From Candidatus Methylomirabilota bacterium (lineage in GTDB: Bacteria; Methylomirabilota; Methylomirabilia; Methylomirabilales; Methylomirabilaceae): a DNA stretch of 5,669 bases. The stretch covers positions 1-5,669 of the forward strand of contig JAGWRQ010000142.1 in NCBI GenBank assembly GCA_028869615.1. The letters run 5' to 3'. The number at the start of each line of letters is the position of its first letter. Positions within the stretch are counted from its first letter, which is position 1. This document shows, piece by piece, positions 5,141 to 5,669 of the stretch. The position numbers were made by a program, and so were the translations under genes. The notes under the pieces are model-generated. The model did not search any database and was not told the origin of the DNA. It saw nothing but the letters and a program-made list of their open reading frames with translations.

Positions 5141-5669
5141 ATGTTGCCTCCTCTTCGATATGCCCCGGTTTCAACCCCGCTTGGACGGCTTCATGTGGCC
5201 TATGGCGGCAAGGCTGTCTGCTGTGTCGGCCTTGGGTCGGATGGTCGTCGCTTTGAGCGGGCGTGCGCGAGGGCGTTCGGCGTTCGACCGATACGGGATT
5301 CCCGCCTACCGAGGGACCTGGGCAAACAGGTGCTGGACCATCTGACAGGGCGGCGGCGCTTCACCGGCCGGATTGACTTATCGTGCCTCACACCCTTCCA
5401 ACGGAGGGTCTTGCAAAAGATTCGGACCATCCCCGCCGGCGAAGTGCGCTCGTACCGATGGGTCGCAAAGGCGATCGGCGCGGAGCGGGCAGTCCGCGCG
5501 GTTGGGACGGCCTTGGCCAAGAACCCGGTCCCGCTGTTGATCCCGTGCCACCGGGTGATCAGGAGCGATGGTCGCCTCGGGGAGTATTCCGGGGGTGGCC
5601 CTTCTGTGAAGGCGAAGTTGCTGGCCTTCGAAGGCGCAGATCTGGAGGGTCTGATACGCCTGCCGGGCC
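5141..5669 (+). CDS. ogt: O6-methylguanine-DNA methyltransferase, 3' end outside window
   Basis: A suicide DNA-repair protein that transfers an alkyl group from O6-alkylguanine to its own cysteine. The frame is open from the ATG at 5141 to the window edge (176 codons, so only the extreme C-terminus can be missing). It has an N-terminal Ada/MGMT-like half (about 1-80) and the conserved C-terminal DNA-binding half, which starts at LTPFQRRVL (83-91). Key residues: Y105 in RSYRWVAKAIG, the Arg finger R119 in RAVGTALAKNP, and the catalytic IPCHRV with C136 (codon 5546-5548), followed by GEYSGG (147-152). It lacks the Ada N-terminal zinc and AraC domains, so it is an Ogt-type enzyme. It starts 4 nt after the nuclease stop with no clear Shine-Dalgarno, which suggests translational coupling. 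The symbol is assigned by type only. Confidence 0.93.
   Translation, partial: MLPPLRYAPVSTPLGRLHVAYGGKAVCCVGLGSDGRRFERACARAFGVRPIRDSRLPRDLGKQVLDHLTGRRRFTGRIDLSCLTPFQRRVLQKIRTIPAGEVRSYRWVAKAIGAERAVRAVGTALAKNPVPLLIPCHRVIRSDGRLGEYSGGGPSVKAKLLAFEGADLEGLIRLPG

Noticed and set aside
5133..5345. 70-codon + strand open frame at the start of the alkyltransferase
   Set aside because: Out of frame with the alkyltransferase, which is continuous from 5141 to the edge with all catalytic motifs.

Overview
The window fits a moderately GC-rich, aerobically respiring bacterium. It carries bacterial-type genes, dense same-strand packing (an ATGA overlap, an 8-nt overlap, gaps of 4-6 nt), Shine-Dalgarno sites, sigma70-like promoter hexamers and an intrinsic terminator. 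All supported genes lie on the + strand. The sequence alone does not fix the phylum; an NC10/Methylomirabilota-like or similar lineage is only a guess.

Left part (1-1819): the two-step heme A pathway. A ctaA/COX15 heme A synthase enters from the left edge, missing only its extreme N-terminus. Its stop codon overlaps the ATG of ctaB (protoheme IX farnesyltransferase, heme O synthase). CtaB makes heme O from protoheme and CtaA oxidises it to heme A, which implies an aa3-type cytochrome oxidase elsewhere in the genome.

Middle (1820-2555): mostly non-coding, with one small gene. A near-consensus promoter (TTGACA-N16-TACAAT) lies about 215 nt upstream of a 58-residue basic zinc-ribbon protein. 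That gene has a strong Shine-Dalgarno and is closed by a strong intrinsic terminator, so it looks like a self-contained, well-expressed transcription unit with an unusually long leader. A second promoter candidate follows, with a perfect 15-bp palindrome just downstream of its expected start site.

Right part (2556-5669): a compact four-gene run. It holds a short-chain reductase with a pteridine-reductase-like Asp-Tyr-Lys active site, a metallo-beta-lactamase-fold hydrolase of the glyoxalase II/persulfide dioxygenase type, a RecB/Cas4-like PD-(D/E)XK nuclease with a four-Cys Fe-S signature and an unexplained C-terminal extension, and an O6-alkylguanine-DNA alkyltransferase that runs off the right edge. 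The last two suggest DNA processing or repair; the link to the first two is not evident and may be simple co-transcription.

I saw no RNA genes, mobile elements or CRISPR arrays. The best candidates for something undescribed are the zinc-ribbon gene with its long leader and the nuclease/alkyltransferase pair.
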